Shown here: positions 45,680 through 57,359 of the stretch, in pieces
Position numbering within the stretch: the first letter of the stretch is position 1
Layout of the letters: each line of letters begins with the position of its first letter
Source: Pseudomonas fluorescens
GTDB lineage: Bacteria; Pseudomonadota; Gammaproteobacteria; Pseudomonadales; Pseudomonadaceae
NCBI RefSeq assembly: GCF_001623525.1
Contig: NZ_CP015225.1
Span: 4,042,501-4,106,500 of the forward strand
Length of the DNA: 64,000 nucleotides
Reading direction: 5' to 3'
The notes under the pieces: generated by a model
Told to the model about the DNA's origin: nothing
Seen by the model: the letters and a program-made list of their open reading frames with translations, nothing else
Database searches by the model: none
Translations under genes and position numbers: made by a program

Positions 45680-45963
45680 GGTGATATCCCTTCAATCACT
45701 TGAGTTCTCGGTTCGACCACAACCCTACGCCATCGTGCCTGATTTGAAACGCGATAATGCGGCGCCCATCATGCCGGGCGCGACAGGGCAATCGAACAGC
45801 ACTATAAAGGAAGCGTTGCCATCGGCCTACGAGACTGGTCAGTCACAAACTGAATTTCGCGACTGGACAGAATATTGACGTATGACACTCATGCAGAGGA
45901 AAAGAGGTGCTAGCATAGAGCCACCAGTCGATCTCAGCATGCACCCTAACTAGTAGTCAGGAT

Positions 45964-47634
45964 ATGACCGAGCCAGAAGACCCCAGCCGTGAGCGCCTCA
46001 AGCACCACTTTGCCCAGCGGGTAATTCATCAGGCTCGTCAGATCCTGGAGATTTGGCAGCGCCTGCAACGCAGTGAGTGGTCAAGCACCGACCTGTCGGA
46101 GCTCAGCGAAGCCAACCTGCGCCTGCTGCGTTTTGCCGAGCGCTTCGAACAGCCCGAGCACTCCCAGTTGGCCCAAGGCATCAGCCAGTCGCTGCAAGCG
46201 GTGGACGCCAATCGTGGGCGCCTGAGCAGCCACCTGATCACCGAAATCAACCGCTTGATGCAGCGCTTGTCGCGTACCGGCCTGCGCCATGGCGACCAAC
46301 TCGAACAAACCTTCCTGCCGCCGCTGCGCAAACCCATCTACGTGTTGCTGCAAGACCATGACCGCGCCGAGCGCCTGGCCAAGCAGTTGGAGTTCTTCGG
46401 CCTCGGCGCCCAGGCGCTGGACAGCGTCGCGGGGTTCCGCGCCTCCATGGTCGAACGCCTGCCGGCGGCGATTGTCATGGATGTGGATTTCAGCGGACCC
46501 GGCGCGGGCCTGAAACTGGCCGCCGAAGCCCAGCAAGGCCTGGAGCAACCGCTGCCGCTGTTGTTCTTCAGTTTGTTGGAAACCGACACGCCGACACGCC
46601 TGGCCGCGGTGCGCGCTGGTGGCCAAGAGTTTCTCACCGGCACCCTCGAGGCCTCGAGCCTGCTGGAAAAGATCGAAGTGCTGACCTGCGTTGCCCAGTA
46701 CGATCCGTACAAAGTGCTGATCATCGATGACTCCCGTGCCCAGGCCATGCATACCGAACGCTTGCTCAATAGCGCCGGCATTATCACCCGCACGCTGATC
46801 GAGCCGATCCAGGCCATGGCCGAACTCGCGGACTTCCAGCCCGACCTGATCATCCTCGACATGTACATGCCGGCCTGCACCGGCACGGAACTGGCCAAGG
46901 TGATACGTCACAACGACCGCTACGTCAGCGTGCCGATCATCTACCTGTCCGCCGAAGACGACCTGGACAAGCAACTCGATGCCATGAGCGAAGGTGGCGA
47001 CGACTTCCTGACCAAACCGATCAAGCCCCGGCACCTGATCACCACGGTGCGCAACCGTGCCGCCCGGGCGCGCAACCTCAAGGCGCGGATGGTGCGCGAC
47101 AGCCTCACCGGCCTGTACAACCACACCCATATCCTGCAACTGCTCGAGGATTGCAGCTTTCGCGCTCGTCGCGAAGGCAAGCCCCTGAGCTTTGCCATGC
47201 TCGATATCGACCATTTCAAACGGGTCAATGACAGCCACGGCCACCCCATGGGCGACCGGGTGATCAAAAGCCTGGCGCTGTTTCTCAAGCAACGCCTGCG
47301 CAAGACCGACTTCATCGGCCGTTACGGCGGCGAAGAGTTCGCCATCGTCATGCCCGACACCGACATCGACGCCGCCTGCAAAGTGCTGGATGAAATTCGC
47401 CAGCGCTTTGCCGAAATCCACTACCCGGCCCAGCCCCATGATTTGTGGTGCACCTTCAGCGCCGGCGTGGTGGAGATGAGCGATGACTCCGACAGCCTGA
47501 TGATGGCCAGCCAGGCGGACGAAGCGCTGTATCGCGCCAAGCATGCCGGGCGCAACCGGATACAGAGCGCCCGCCAATCAAAGCAAAGTGCCACCTTTTC
47601 ATCGGAATCGACCGACTCGGTCATAAACCTGTAA
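45964..47634 (+). CDS. gcbA: Diguanylate cyclase GcbA, dual response-regulator
   Basis: 556-residue cytoplasmic protein. N-terminal helical, HPt-like region (1-115), a degenerate receiver (about 122-240, with D173), a second receiver (about 250-368, phosphoacceptor D299 and K351) and a GGDEF domain (about 378-540). The active site GGEEF is at residues 455-459 and the inhibitory RxxD (RKTD) at 446-449, so an active and product-inhibited cyclase is expected. In P. fluorescens Pf0-1 and P. aeruginosa GcbA promotes biofilm initiation and affects flagellar motility. The ATG follows an AGTCAGGAT site. Confidence 0.94.
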   Translation: MTEPEDPSRERLKHHFAQRVIHQARQILEIWQRLQRSEWSSTDLSELSEANLRLLRFAERFEQPEHSQLAQGISQSLQAVDANRGRLSSHLITEINRLMQRLSRTGLRHGDQLEQTFLPPLRKPIYVLLQDHDRAERLAKQLEFFGLGAQALDSVAGFRASMVERLPAAIVMDVDFSGPGAGLKLAAEAQQGLEQPLPLLFFSLLETDTPTRLAAVRAGGQEFLTGTLEASSLLEKIEVLTCVAQYDPYKVLIIDDSRAQAMHTERLLNSAGIITRTLIEPIQAMAELADFQPDLIILDMYMPACTGTELAKVIRHNDRYVSVPIIYLSAEDDLDKQLDAMSEGGDDFLTKPIKPRHLITTVRNRAARARNLKARMVRDSLTGLYNHTHILQLLEDCSFRARREGKPLSFAMLDIDHFKRVNDSHGHPMGDRVIKSLALFLKQRLRKTDFIGRYGGEEFAIVMPDTDIDAACKVLDEIRQRFAEIHYPAQPHDLWCTFSAGVVEMSDDSDSLMMASQADEALYRAKHAGRNRIQSARQSKQSATFSSESTDSVINL

Positions 47635-47686
47635 CGCAAACGCAATAACTTCAGGCACTTACGATTCTGCCCCTGGTAGACCTTTA

Positions 47687-49633
47687 ATGCGCCTGAAGCT
47701 GCTGACCAATCTCAATACCCTTCTTTTAGTTACCGTGTGCCTCGGCCTTGGGGCCACGCTGTGGTGGTCGCAGATTGCCCTGGAGCGCCCCTATCTGCTG
47801 ATGGAGCGCTACCTGGGCCTGTCGCGACAATTCCAGGGCGAAGTGGCGCGCAACATCGAGGACTATCTGGCCAGCGGCGATGCCCTGCGCTTGAGCACCG
47901 CCACCCAGGCGCTGGAAACCCTGCAAAAAGACCTGGATCAATTTCCCCCGGAACTGGCCAAGACCCTGCGCCCGAGCCTGGCGAACCTCGACAGCTTCAG
48001 CAAGACCGATCTGCTGGCCGCCGGCAAACTGGCCGGTGATCCACAGGCCTTGCTGCTACAGGCCGAACGAGAGTTGAGCGCCAGCCTCGATCAACTGGCC
48101 CAATACGCCAATGGCGCCCCGGCCTACTTGCCCGCGCTGTTTGCCGCGTCGCAGCACCTGGGCCGCCTATCCCTCACGCGGGACAAACTGGTCAGCAGTG
48201 GCCGCAGCGAATTGGCCGCCGACGTCGAGCGGGAACTGGCGAGCATCCGTGTGGAGGCCGAACGCCTCGACAACCTGCCACTGCTGGGCGTCACCGCCAG
48301 CAGCGAATCAGGCAGCGATGATTTCGCCGCGCTGATGGGTTTGCAAATCCAGGAAAAAACCGCCGCCGAAGATGCGGGCATCGCCCTCAAGCGCGAGCTA
48401 AACAGCCTGCTCGGTCGTTACCCGGCAGAATTGGCCCGCACCCGTGAACTGATCCAGAAACGCACCGAACTGAGCAGCGCCACGCACCTGAAAATCGCCG
48501 ATGTGCAACAGGCGATCGATACGATGGAGCCTGCGGTTCGCGCCCAGCATGGGCAGATCCAGGGAGAGGTGCGTTTGATCCAGGGCGTGATGATTGGCCT
48601 GATCCTGCTGATCGCCCTGCTCATCGACACCTTGCAGCGGCGCCTGGCGCGGACCTTGACGCACCTGGCGCCGGCCCTGTCGACCTGGGCCGAAGGCGAC
48701 TTCAGCCGTGACATCCGCGTGGGCGCCAGCAACCGCGAACTGCAAGACATCGAAGCGTCGCTCAATCGCCTGCGGGCTTATCTGGTGGATCTGGTGGGCA
48801 CCATTCGGGTGAACGCCGAACAGGTCGCCGGCAGCAGCCGTGCCCTGGCCGAGTTGAGTGGCGAGCTGCACGGCGGCGCCGAGGATCAGGCCAGCGACAC
48901 GGCGCTGATCCGCGACTCCCTCAGCGAACTGGAAGCGACGATCCAGCAGGTGGCCGGCGATGCCAGCCAGGCCGCAGACGCCAGCCGCAGCGCCGGGCAT
49001 GCCGTGGAACAAGGGCAAAAGGTCATTGGCCTGAGCCTCACCGGCCTGCATGCGCTGGTGGGCGAAGTGCAAGGCAACGCGCAGATGATCGAACAACTGG
49101 CCGAGGAGTCGGCCACCATCGGTGGCGTGCTGACGGTGATTCGCTCGATTGCCGACCAGACCAACCTGCTGGCCCTCAACGCCGCCATCGAAGCGGCCCG
49201 CGCCGGGGAAATGGGCCGGGGTTTCGCGGTGGTGGCCGAGGAAGTCCGCTCCCTGGCCCAACGCACGACCGGTGCCACCGCCGAAATCCAGACACTGATC
49301 GCCCGTCTGCAACAGGCCGCACGCCAATCGGTGGACGGCATGCGCGCCCAGGTCGAACACGCCGAAGCCACCGCCAACCAAGCGCAAGCGGCCGACGGCG
49401 CACTGGACCAAATCGTCGGCGCCATACAGACCATTGCCGACACCGCCGTGCGCATCGCCGATGTCACCGCCCAACAAAGCGGCGCCGTCAGCGAAATCCG
49501 CGACCACAGCGAGCGTATTCACCAATTGGGCGGGGATAACCTGCTGCGCATCGGCCAGGGCCGGGAACAGGGTGACAACCTGCTGGTGCTGGGCGGACGT
49601 TTGCACACCGCCGTGCAGGCGTTTCGGGTGTAA
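47687..49633 (+). CDS. Methyl-accepting chemotaxis protein (CtpL-like)
   Basis: 648-residue chemoreceptor. First membrane helix at about residues 8-28, a periplasmic helical domain of about 280 residues, second helix at about 304-320 ([13 protein letters not shown]), HAMP at about 322-375, and the signalling hairpin tip [38 protein letters not shown]. No C-terminal CheR-binding pentapeptide is seen. By position it is the counterpart of CtpL (PA4844), which mediates phosphate and chloroaniline taxis, but the ligand is not known here. The ribosome site is weak. Confidence 0.92.
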   Translation: MRLKLLTNLNTLLLVTVCLGLGATLWWSQIALERPYLLMERYLGLSRQFQGEVARNIEDYLASGDALRLSTATQALETLQKDLDQFPPELAKTLRPSLANLDSFSKTDLLAAGKLAGDPQALLLQAERELSASLDQLAQYANGAPAYLPALFAASQHLGRLSLTRDKLVSSGRSELAADVERELASIRVEAERLDNLPLLGVTASSESGSDDFAALMGLQIQEKTAAEDAGIALKRELNSLLGRYPAELARTRELIQKRTELSSATHLKIADVQQAIDTMEPAVRAQHGQIQGEVRLIQGVMIGLILLIALLIDTLQRRLARTLTHLAPALSTWAEGDFSRDIRVGASNRELQDIEASLNRLRAYLVDLVGTIRVNAEQVAGSSRALAELSGELHGGAEDQASDTALIRDSLSELEATIQQVAGDASQAADASRSAGHAVEQGQKVIGLSLTGLHALVGEVQGNAQMIEQLAEESATIGGVLTVIRSIADQTNLLALNAAIEAARAGEMGRGFAVVAEEVRSLAQRTTGATAEIQTLIARLQQAARQSVDGMRAQVEHAEATANQAQAADGALDQIVGAIQTIADTAVRIADVTAQQSGAVSEIRDHSERIHQLGGDNLLRIGQGREQGDNLLVLGGRLHTAVQAFRV

Positions 49634-49869
49634 CGGCTGGAGCGTGGCTTGGCGGCAAAAGCGGCGGGGCAGTTTGCATTGTTGCGTGACACGCAGTCCT
49701 CACGTGCAGGCTTTCCGAGCGCAGATGACCGGATCAAGAGACACGGTCACAAATTTCGCGCAAACATCGGTCATCGTGCTGGCTATTGCAGAGAACTGGA
49801 CAGTCACAAAGGCTTTGCGGCATAGTCGCCAGGTTCTGATACCTGCTCACAGATAACAAGGAACAGCAG

Positions 49870-50322
49870 ATGGCGACCCTATTGGTCCTGCACGGACCCA
49901 ACCTGAACCTGCTGGGCACCCGTGAACCGGGCGTCTATGGCGCCGTGACACTGGCCCAGATCAACCAGGACCTGGAACAGCGGGCCCGCGCCGCCGGCCA
50001 TCATTTGCTCTATCTGCAAAGCAACGCCGAATATGAATTGATCGACCGTATCCATGCCGCGCGTGGCGAAGGCGTGGACTTCATTTTGATCAATCCAGCA
50101 GCTTTTACACACACAAGCGTCGCATTACGTGACGCGCTGCTGGCGGTGAGCATCCCATTCATCGAAGTGCATTTGTCTAACGTGCACAAACGCGAACCTT
50201 TCCGCCATCACTCTTACTTCTCCGATGTAGCGGTGGGAGTGATCTGCGGCCTTGGCGCCAGCGGTTACCGACTGGCCCTGGAGGCCGCTCTAGAGCAGCT
50301 TGAAAGACAGGCGACAGCTTGA
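49870..50322 (+). CDS. aroQ: Type II 3-dehydroquinate dehydratase
   Basis: 150-residue dodecameric enzyme of the shikimate pathway. Characteristic stretches are [20 protein letters not shown] (catalytic R and Y), [29 protein letters not shown] and [23 protein letters not shown] precedes the ATG. It is followed by accB as in P. aeruginosa. dipZ (dsbD), which is between the chemoreceptor and aroQ there, is missing in this window. Confidence 0.97.
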   Translation: MATLLVLHGPNLNLLGTREPGVYGAVTLAQINQDLEQRARAAGHHLLYLQSNAEYELIDRIHAARGEGVDFILINPAAFTHTSVALRDALLAVSIPFIEVHLSNVHKREPFRHHSYFSDVAVGVICGLGASGYRLALEAALEQLERQATA

Positions 50323-50369
50323 AAACAAGCGTTAAACGCCCCTGACCGACCCTTGGGAGTTGATGATTC

Positions 50370-50834
50370 ATGGATATCCGTAAAGTTAAGAAATTGATCG
50401 AATTGCTGGAAGAGTCCGGCATCGACGAGCTTGAGATCAAGGAAGGCGAAGAGTCCGTACGCATCAGCCGCCACAGCAAGACCCCGGCCCAGCAGTTCTA
50501 TGCACCGGCACCGATGCATGCTCCAGCCGCCGCGCCTGCTCCAGCAGCAGCGCCGGTTGCCGCAGCCGCGCCCGCCGCACCGGCTGCGCCAGCGCTCAAC
50601 GGCACTGTTGCCCGTTCGCCAATGGTGGGCACGTTCTATCGCAAGTCTTCGCCATCCTCGCCGTCCTTCGTTGAAGTCGGCCAGACCGTGAAGAAAGGCG
50701 ACACCCTGTGCATCGTCGAAGCCATGAAGATGATGAACCACATCGAAGCTGAAACCAGCGGTGTGATCGAGTCCATCCTCGTCGAAGACGGCCAGCCGGT
50801 TGAGTACGACCAACCGCTGTTCACCATCGTTTGA
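50370..50834 (+). CDS. accB: Biotin carboxyl carrier protein of acetyl-CoA carboxylase
   Basis: 154-residue carrier protein. An N-terminal dimerising part (1-40), an Ala/Pro linker (about 44-78) and a C-terminal biotinyl domain with K120 in EAMKMMN. It carries CO2 from AccC to the AccAD transferase in fatty-acid synthesis. It is 17 bp upstream of accC. Confidence 0.97.
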   Translation: MDIRKVKKLIELLEESGIDELEIKEGEESVRISRHSKTPAQQFYAPAPMHAPAAAPAPAAAPVAAAAPAAPAAPALNGTVARSPMVGTFYRKSSPSSPSFVEVGQTVKKGDTLCIVEAMKMMNHIEAETSGVIESILVEDGQPVEYDQPLFTIV

Positions 50835-50851
50835 ACCGCGGAGAGCCTTTG

Positions 50852-52207
50852 ATGACTGCGAAGTTGGAAAAAGTTCTGATCGCTAACCGCGGTGAGATCG
50901 CCCTGCGGATTCTGCGTGCCTGCAAAGAGATGGGCATCAAGACCGTCGCCGTTTACTCCAAGGCCGACAAAGAACTGATGCACCTGGGCCTGGCAGACGA
51001 ATCCGTCTGCATCGGTCCGGCGTCGGCTGCGCACTCCTACCTGCACATCCCGGCGATCATCGCCGCTGCCGAAGTGACCGGCGCCACCGCCATTCACCCG
51101 GGCTACGGTTTCCTGGCGGAAAACGCCGACTTCGCCGAACAGGTCGAAAACTCCGGTTTTGCCTTCATTGGCCCGAAAGCCGACACCATCCGCCTGATGG
51201 GCGACAAGGTCTCGGCCAAACACGCCATGATCGCTGCGGGCGTGCCAACCGTTCCGGGTTCCGACGGCCCGCTGCCTGAAGACGAAGAAACCGCTTTGCG
51301 CATCGGTCGCGACGTTGGTTATCCGGTGATCATCAAGGCCGCTGGCGGCGGCGGTGGTCGCGGCATGCGCGTGGTACACAAGGAAGAAGACCTGATTTCC
51401 TCGGCGAAACTGACCCGCTCCGAAGCGGGCGCGGCGTTCGGCAACCCGATGGTCTACCTGGAAAAATTCCTGACCAACCCACGCCACGTCGAAGTCCAGG
51501 TGCTGTCCGACGGGCAGGGCCATGCGATCCATTTGGGCGACCGCGATTGCTCGCTGCAACGTCGTCACCAGAAAGTCCTCGAAGAAGCGCCGGCACCGGG
51601 CATCGACGAGCAGGCTCGCAAGGAAGTCCTGGCGCGTTGCGTCAAGGCCTGCATTGACATCGGCTATCGCGGCGCCGGTACCTTCGAGTTCCTGTACGAG
51701 AACGGTCGTTTCTACTTCATCGAAATGAACACCCGTGTTCAGGTGGAGCACCCGGTTTCGGAAATGGTCACGGGTATCGACATCGTCAAGGAGATGCTCA
51801 GCATCGCCGCCGGCAACAAGCTGTCGTTTACCCAGGATGACGTGGTCATCCGCGGTCACGCACTGGAATGCCGGATCAACGCCGAAGACCCGAAAACCTT
51901 CATGCCAAGCCCAGGCACGGTCAAACATTTCCATGCCCCGGGCGGCAATGGCGTTCGCGTCGATTCGCACCTGTACAGCGGTTATGCCGTTCCGCCGAAC
52001 TACGATTCGTTGATCGGCAAGCTGATCACCTACGGGGCGACCCGTGACGAAGCCATGGCGCGCATGCGCAATGCGCTGGACGAAATCGTGGTCGACGGGA
52101 TCAAGACCAACATCCCGCTGCACCGCGACCTCGTACGTGACGAAGGCTTCTGCAAAGGCGGCGTCAACATCCATTACCTGGAACACAAGCTGGGCAACCA
52201 GCACTGA
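50852..52207 (+). CDS. accC: Biotin carboxylase subunit of acetyl-CoA carboxylase
   Basis: 451-residue ATP-grasp enzyme. [15 protein letters not shown] at the start, glycine loop [29 protein letters not shown] with catalytic Glu/Arg, and the C-terminal [16 protein letters not shown]. The ATG at 52 852 minus 2000 (50852) has GGAG upstream and is preferred over an in-frame TTG at 50831 that overlaps accB. An intrinsic terminator follows. Confidence 0.97.
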   Translation: MTAKLEKVLIANRGEIALRILRACKEMGIKTVAVYSKADKELMHLGLADESVCIGPASAAHSYLHIPAIIAAAEVTGATAIHPGYGFLAENADFAEQVENSGFAFIGPKADTIRLMGDKVSAKHAMIAAGVPTVPGSDGPLPEDEETALRIGRDVGYPVIIKAAGGGGGRGMRVVHKEEDLISSAKLTRSEAGAAFGNPMVYLEKFLTNPRHVEVQVLSDGQGHAIHLGDRDCSLQRRHQKVLEEAPAPGIDEQARKEVLARCVKACIDIGYRGAGTFEFLYENGRFYFIEMNTRVQVEHPVSEMVTGIDIVKEMLSIAAGNKLSFTQDDVVIRGHALECRINAEDPKTFMPSPGTVKHFHAPGGNGVRVDSHLYSGYAVPPNYDSLIGKLITYGATRDEAMARMRNALDEIVVDGIKTNIPLHRDLVRDEGFCKGGVNIHYLEHKLGNQH

Positions 52208-52222
52208 TATTCCAAGTGATGT

Positions 52223-52258
52223 AAAAAGACCCCGGTCCATTGGCCGGGGTCTTTTTTT
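52223..52258 (+). terminator. Intrinsic terminator of accBC
   Basis: AAAAAGACCCCGG pairs with CCGGGGTCTTTTT across a short loop and ends in seven T. Strong in the plus direction, and the A-run also makes it work leftward for the convergent toxin gene. Confidence 0.92.
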
Positions 52259-52288
52259 GCCTGTTCTTCAGGATGACAATCCAGTGGA

Positions 52289-55200
52289 TCAGCTCAGCGC
52301 CACCGTAGGGAACGCGTGGGCTTCGATCTGCGCCGCAGTCGCTGGCCTACCCTGCGGGGTGAGGACGGTACCGTAAGCATTGGCTACCAGCATTTCGCTT
52401 TTCAAGCGCGTCATGAAGCCGCGTGCGCGCACCGACACTGGGTCAGAGCCTTGTTTCGCCCTCGCCAGCACCGGTATGTAGTAGCGTTCGACCTGACTGC
52501 GCGATGTCTTGAACACCGAGGTAACACCACTGCGTATATCCAGTGCGACACCAAAAATATTCCCGAAGCAGGAAGAATACGACCAATGGTCCCAGGTGGG
52601 CCGCATGCCCTGGCGTCTCATCACAGACCTGACAGGCCCGCCGATATCGGAGCCTGTCAGCCAGTCCCCCCCCACCAGGGTGACGCGAATATCCTTGGCT
52701 GGTCCACCCAGGCGCCGCGTCACGTCCCGGAGACTGCGCTCGATAAGCGCACGGATATTGTGATCGAAATGAATGACCGCCCCCACCTTGGTCGTCGGGT
52801 TGTACAACGAAGCGATTACGCATGCTTGTGCGTTCATCGAGAACAGATAATTGTCCGCCGCAGCCTCGCTGAACCTCGCCACCACGGCCTCGCCCTGCAA
52901 CGCCCCCCTTGATACATCTGGGAAAACATGACCGGGAAACGCCTCCCGCAGGTCACTCACTCGCCCAAGGACACGTACTTGATCATTTCCCCCTCTCAAG
53001 CCCACCTCGTTGTGTACCCACTTGCCCTTCCCCACCCTGCGGATAGGCAGCTTGTACAAGGCACCGGGGCGACTGGCATCCACCAGGCACAAACCGCCAA
53101 AGTGAGGATCCTCCTTCACCTGGTAGTACTTGCCTTTACTGCGGATGTAATAAGTAGTGTGTGGCTGCGATGCGCTGGACGGGCTGCGATAGGTGCCCTG
53201 GAAGATACTTTCCCCGGTTACCAGCTCCAGATTCTCAGGCGCTTTGCCAACTGCCTGTTTCGGCTTGAAACGTATGGGCTGGATGACTGGCCCAGTCTCT
53301 TTGGCAATCAGCGGCGTCACGCGTCTCAAGCGCTGCTCGGACAGTGACACAGGCTTCACGACAAGCTTCAGGCTCCTGGCTGCCCGCCCCAGCAGCGGAG
53401 CAAGGGTCCCGCCCCCCAAGGCTGCGAACAATAGGCCCCAGGAGGCCATCAGCCAGTGGCCCAACGCACGATCCGTGTCGCCCTGCCCATGCGCCTCGGC
53501 AGCCTGTTTGACGCTGACGGCAATGAAGGCGACATCCAGCAGCAAGGCGAAGGGCGGATAAACCAGGCACACGGGGGCCGATGCAAACAGCAGCCCCTTG
53601 ATGACCTGCCGCCTGATCACCTCGGCGCGACTTTTGGTGACGTCTTCCACATCGCTGATGGCGCGCTCGATGTAGGCATCGAACTCCGCCTGGATATCGT
53701 TCACTCGATTGAACTCGCGCAATGTGTCGACGCCAATGCTCGTCGCCGCCAGCGCCACCAACGAACGCCGGACCGCCGCACGGGCGCCGAGGGCAACCCG
53801 CTCCAGCACATAGTCATGCAAGCGCGTGGCGACCGCCCCGGAAAAGTCCTGGTACCGGCGAAACGTGACACCGTCCGGAGCGTCCGGCGTGTACAGCCAA
53901 TAGGCGCCCTTCGGGTCGAAGTAGGCAAAGACATAGGCGCCCATCACGATATGGCCGCCGATGGAAAACCTGATCACCCCTTCGCGCTGCACGACGCTCC
54001 CCGAATACACCGGACCGGACACCGACACCGACTCACCCAGAAGGGTGACTTGCCGGGTGAGCCACCAGAACTCACTGGCACCCAACTGGGATTTGCCCGT
54101 TGCGACACGCAGGTCACGGTCCATCCGGGTCAACAGCAGGTTGCGGTAGGTATTGCGCCGCTGGGCGTATTCCGGGGCACGGGCATCGAGAAACCTGCCG
54201 CGGACCTGTCGCGCATATTGCTCGCCCAGGTATGCCCGCCGGATATAGGACGCAAGCTCCGCACTGCGGACCTGCCCCAGGTCCTGCCCCACCGACGAGC
54301 GCACACCTTTTCTGGGATTGTCGATACCCGAGTTGTCGTCATACCCGTGGATGGCAAGCTCCAGCAGGCTGGCGACCTTGGTCTTGCCATCCGCCAAGCC
54401 TGGGTTGTAGTCGATGAGCACCGTCGCAGGATCGACCGGCGCCTGCACGCCCTTGCTGCGCATGTAAGGCGCAATCGCCTGCGTGACGATACGCTTGGCG
54501 AAATCCACGAAGACTTCGTAACCCACCAACTGCTGATTGAACACCTGCTGATGGACCATAAGCTCCTGGCTCAAGGTGCTGATGTTTCGCCGCGCATCGA
54601 GCGGCAGGGCGGCGTACCAGCGAGGCGCTTCGTCCAGCTCCACTTGCGTCAGGTTGTTGTCCAGGCCCACTGCAACAATGTCTTCAAGGCATGCCCTGAA
54701 ACCGGCCACCGCACCTCTGGGATCCTGGCTTGAATCCCATGTCGCCGGTTTGTCTGCCACGCGGGCAAAGTACTCCCGGGCCACACTTCGGTCCGCTGGA
54801 GAAATCCGTTGCAGCAGGTACTCGCGGCCGGCTTCGCTGCGAGTCCAGGCACCTATCTCCACACTCACGGCCCAAAGCGAAGGCAACTCGATCCACTCCT
54901 GGCCATCCGGCTTGTCGGGGGCGTACAGCAGCAGGTCGCCTTGCAGGTCCTGGCGGTAGAACAGGAGAAAATCGGCACACTTCAACGCGTTTGGAAGCAC
55001 CAGGCAACTGACACGTAGAACGCCGACGGACGGTGCCGAAGCCTCGCCCTCCCATAGCGCCTTGACGGCCTCATGGTTGGCCACCGTCAAGTGACCCGCA
55101 CAGCGGGCAATGAACGCACTTTGCTGCAAGCGTGCCGTGAACCAATCGAGCATGGCGTCTTTCAGATCCCCTCGGCCATACCGCTCGACCAATGCCTGCC

Positions 55201-56257
55201 GGTACCCGGCCGGGGCATCGAGCTCTGCCAGCATTTGGCTGATGAACGCCGGGGAAAGCGGCTGGTTACGCAGCATCGCGCCGTTTTCCACCAGAAACAC
55301 CGACACGGCGTCCTGCCTGACTGGACCGGCCGCCAGCAGTTCGCTCAGGCTGCGGGTTTGCACCGGCTGCCCCATGACACTTCGCCATTGCAACTGCACT
55401 CGAATGCTGTCCGGCTCGACCTCCATGTCCCGTTCACGTCGGACATAGTCCTTGGCCAGGTGCCGGGCAAAAGCCTGCAGCGAAGCCAGGCCATCGAGCA
55501 GCCCATCCAGCAACGCCTGGGCCTGGGTAGTCTGGTCCTGGAAAGCCTTCAGCTTTTTACGATCAACTTCGCCTAGCCCTCGCAACCAATCAGGCAACTG
55601 CAAACGCGCGATGGCCTCGAGGTCTTGACGCTCCTGCGTCGTCGCCAATGCAGTCAACTGACTCATCTGCCTCCAGCGGTGCTGGAGCGCTTCGATTTTC
55701 TCCCTGAGCTCATCGCCCCCCTGGTCCTCCAGCGGACCAGGCTGGAACAACAGTTCGACTGCAGCCATGTGCTCATCGAGCTTGTGCCCGAGCAGCGCTT
55801 CAAGCGAGGCGTCGCGCTCCGCCATTCGCCAATGACGTCGTAAATAGTCTTTGTAGTGATAAATAAAACCCGAGGCGACACTCTCCACCGCCTGGACGAT
55901 AACCGCCTGGCGCTCAGTCGGGAAACCCAGGTCAGCCCCGTCCGGCCAGCGATAGGGCGCATCCTGCTCTTCATCGCTAACCAGTGGTTTCTGGTCGATC
56001 ATGCGCTGCAACACCGTGTCGAGCAGGGTGTCAATGAAGTGAGGATCGATGTTGCCTTGGTGATAATGGGTGCGCAGCTCGACCAGCAGGTACTCCTCCA
56101 GTACCTCCAGCAAGCTCATCTGGGTTTGCAGTCGCGCGTCGATAGCCACCTGCCAACGCGTCAATCTCTCCAGGGTCATTTGTACAGTCGCCGCCTGCGG
56201 GGAAGAGACCGACCCCGTGCGCGCCATGTTGCTTTGCCGTTCGGCAGTGATGTCCAT
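52289..56257 (-). CDS. DUF6543/dermonecrotic toxin-like protein with CheD-like C-terminal deamidase candidate
   Basis: 1322-residue protein without signal peptide. The large N-terminal part (about 40-870) is the alpha-helical DUF6543 (dermonecrotic toxin N-terminal) type found in many Pseudomonas proteins. Two hydrophobic stretches follow at about 888-917 and 934-957, separated by a charged loop, like translocation hairpins. The repeat-like motif [12 protein letters not shown] and NEVGLRGG comes at 1036-1090. The C-terminal 180 residues show [20 protein letters not shown], with Cys1146 and His1163 spaced by 17 and Ser1140 six before Cys; CheD glutamine deamidases use Thr-Cys-His with the same spacing. 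The ATG at 56257 has GGGAGG seven bases upstream; ATGs upstream are less likely. It lies alone between accC and prmA, with no immunity-like gene. Function is inferred. Confidence 0.8.
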   Translation of the reverse strand: MDITAERQSNMARTGSVSSPQAATVQMTLERLTRWQVAIDARLQTQMSLLEVLEEYLLVELRTHYHQGNIDPHFIDTLLDTVLQRMIDQKPLVSDEEQDAPYRWPDGADLGFPTERQAVIVQAVESVASGFIYHYKDYLRRHWRMAERDASLEALLGHKLDEHMAAVELLFQPGPLEDQGGDELREKIEALQHRWRQMSQLTALATTQERQDLEAIARLQLPDWLRGLGEVDRKKLKAFQDQTTQAQALLDGLLDGLASLQAFARHLAKDYVRRERDMEVEPDSIRVQLQWRSVMGQPVQTRSLSELLAAGPVRQDAVSVFLVENGAMLRNQPLSPAFISQMLAELDAPAGYRQALVERYGRGDLKDAMLDWFTARLQQSAFIARCAGHLTVANHEAVKALWEGEASAPSVGVLRVSCLVLPNALKCADFLLFYRQDLQGDLLLYAPDKPDGQEWIELPSLWAVSVEIGAWTRSEAGREYLLQRISPADRSVAREYFARVADKPATWDSSQDPRGAVAGFRACLEDIVAVGLDNNLTQVELDEAPRWYAALPLDARRNISTLSQELMVHQQVFNQQLVGYEVFVDFAKRIVTQAIAPYMRSKGVQAPVDPATVLIDYNPGLADGKTKVASLLELAIHGYDDNSGIDNPRKGVRSSVGQDLGQVRSAELASYIRRAYLGEQYARQVRGRFLDARAPEYAQRRNTYRNLLLTRMDRDLRVATGKSQLGASEFWWLTRQVTLLGESVSVSGPVYSGSVVQREGVIRFSIGGHIVMGAYVFAYFDPKGAYWLYTPDAPDGVTFRRYQDFSGAVATRLHDYVLERVALGARAAVRRSLVALAATSIGVDTLREFNRVNDIQAEFDAYIERAISDVEDVTKSRAEVIRRQVIKGLLFASAPVCLVYPPFALLLDVAFIAVSVKQAAEAHGQGDTDRALGHWLMASWGLLFAALGGGTLAPLLGRAARSLKLVVKPVSLSEQRLRRVTPLIAKETGPVIQPIRFKPKQAVGKAPENLELVTGESIFQGTYRSPSSASQPHTTYYIRSKGKYYQVKEDPHFGGLCLVDASRPGALYKLPIRRVGKGKWVHNEVGLRGGNDQVRVLGRVSDLREAFPGHVFPDVSRGALQGEAVVARFSEAAADNYLFSMNAQACVIASLYNPTTKVGAVIHFDHNIRALIERSLRDVTRRLGGPAKDIRVTLVGGDWLTGSDIGGPVRSVMRRQGMRPTWDHWSYSSCFGNIFGVALDIRSGVTSVFKTSRSQVERYYIPVLARAKQGSDPVSVRARGFMTRLKSEMLVANAYGTVLTPQGRPATAAQIEAHAFPTVALS

Positions 56258-56450
56258 ACACATTCCTCCCTGCTGTGTGGACCGGCACCTTATCCGCCCG
56301 GCGATAAGCCCATGGCATACATATATATATCGAAACACCCACCCGGATGGCGCGAGACTCGCTTATCCACTTTGGCGGCGACCTGGCGTACACTGCGCGC
56401 CTTTGCAGCCCTGCGCTGCCCCCTGTAGATTTTTTCCAAAGGTGCCCGCC

Positions 56451-57329
56451 ATGCCTTGGCTGCAAGTACGTCTGGCCATCAGCCCGGAACAAGCCGAAAC
56501 CTACGAAGACGCGTTTCTTGAAGTAGGCGCCGTATCGGTAACCTTCATGGACGCCGAAGACCAGCCGATCTTCGAGCCGGAGCTCAACACCACCCCGCTG
56601 TGGTCCCACACCCACCTGCTGGCCCTGTTCGAAGGCGGCACCGAGGCGGCCAGCGTGCTGGCCCACCTCGAGCTGCTGACCGGCAGCCCGCTGCCCGAGC
56701 ATCACAGCGAAGTGATCGAGGACCAGGACTGGGAACGCAGCTGGATGGACAATTTCCAGCCGATGCGTTTCGGCCAGCGCCTGTGGATTGTCCCGAGCTG
56801 GCACGCTGCGCCAGAGCCAGACGCAGTCAACCTGCTGCTGGATCCGGGCCTGGCGTTCGGCACCGGCACCCACCCGACCACCGCACTGTGCCTGGAATGG
56901 CTCGACGGCCAGGACCTGAAGGACTGCAACGTCCTCGACTTCGGCTGCGGGTCGGGGATCCTGGCGATTGCCGCGCTGCTGTTGGGCGCCAGGGAAGCGG
57001 TGGGCACCGACATCGACGTCCAGGCCCTGGAAGCGTCCCGCGACAACGCCGGGCGAAACAACATTGCCGAAGCATCGTTCCCGCTGTACTTGCCGCAGGA
57101 CTTGCCACAGGTCCAGGCCGACGTCCTGGTGGCCAACATCCTCGCCGGCCCGCTGGTGTCCCTGGCGCCGCAACTGTCGAGCCTGGTCAAGCCGGGCGGA
57201 CGCCTGGCACTGTCAGGCATCTTGGCCGAACAGGGTGAAGAAGTCGCCGCCGCTTATGCCGCGGACTTTGACCTGGACCCGATCGCCAATCGCGATGGCT
57301 GGGTGCGCATCACCGGACGTCGGCGCTAG
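56451..57329 (+). CDS. prmA: Ribosomal protein L11 methyltransferase
   Basis: 292-residue SAM-dependent enzyme that trimethylates L11. The N-terminal substrate domain ([16 protein letters not shown]) is joined to a methyltransferase domain with [20 protein letters not shown] and the catalytic-loop [18 protein letters not shown] precedes it. It is divergent from the toxin gene; both promoters must lie in the 193-bp gap, which has an ATATATAT run at 56322-56330. Confidence 0.97.
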   Translation: MPWLQVRLAISPEQAETYEDAFLEVGAVSVTFMDAEDQPIFEPELNTTPLWSHTHLLALFEGGTEAASVLAHLELLTGSPLPEHHSEVIEDQDWERSWMDNFQPMRFGQRLWIVPSWHAAPEPDAVNLLLDPGLAFGTGTHPTTALCLEWLDGQDLKDCNVLDFGCGSGILAIAALLLGAREAVGTDIDVQALEASRDNAGRNNIAEASFPLYLPQDLPQVQADVLVANILAGPLVSLAPQLSSLVKPGGRLALSGILAEQGEEVAAAYAADFDLDPIANRDGWVRITGRRR

Positions 57330-57359
57330 AATGACCGCCTGTATCCACCGGATTGCCGC

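Noticed and set aside
46081..47577. 498-codon open frame on the minus strand
   Set aside because: Antisense to gcbA, whose receiver and GGDEF domains are intact on the plus strand.
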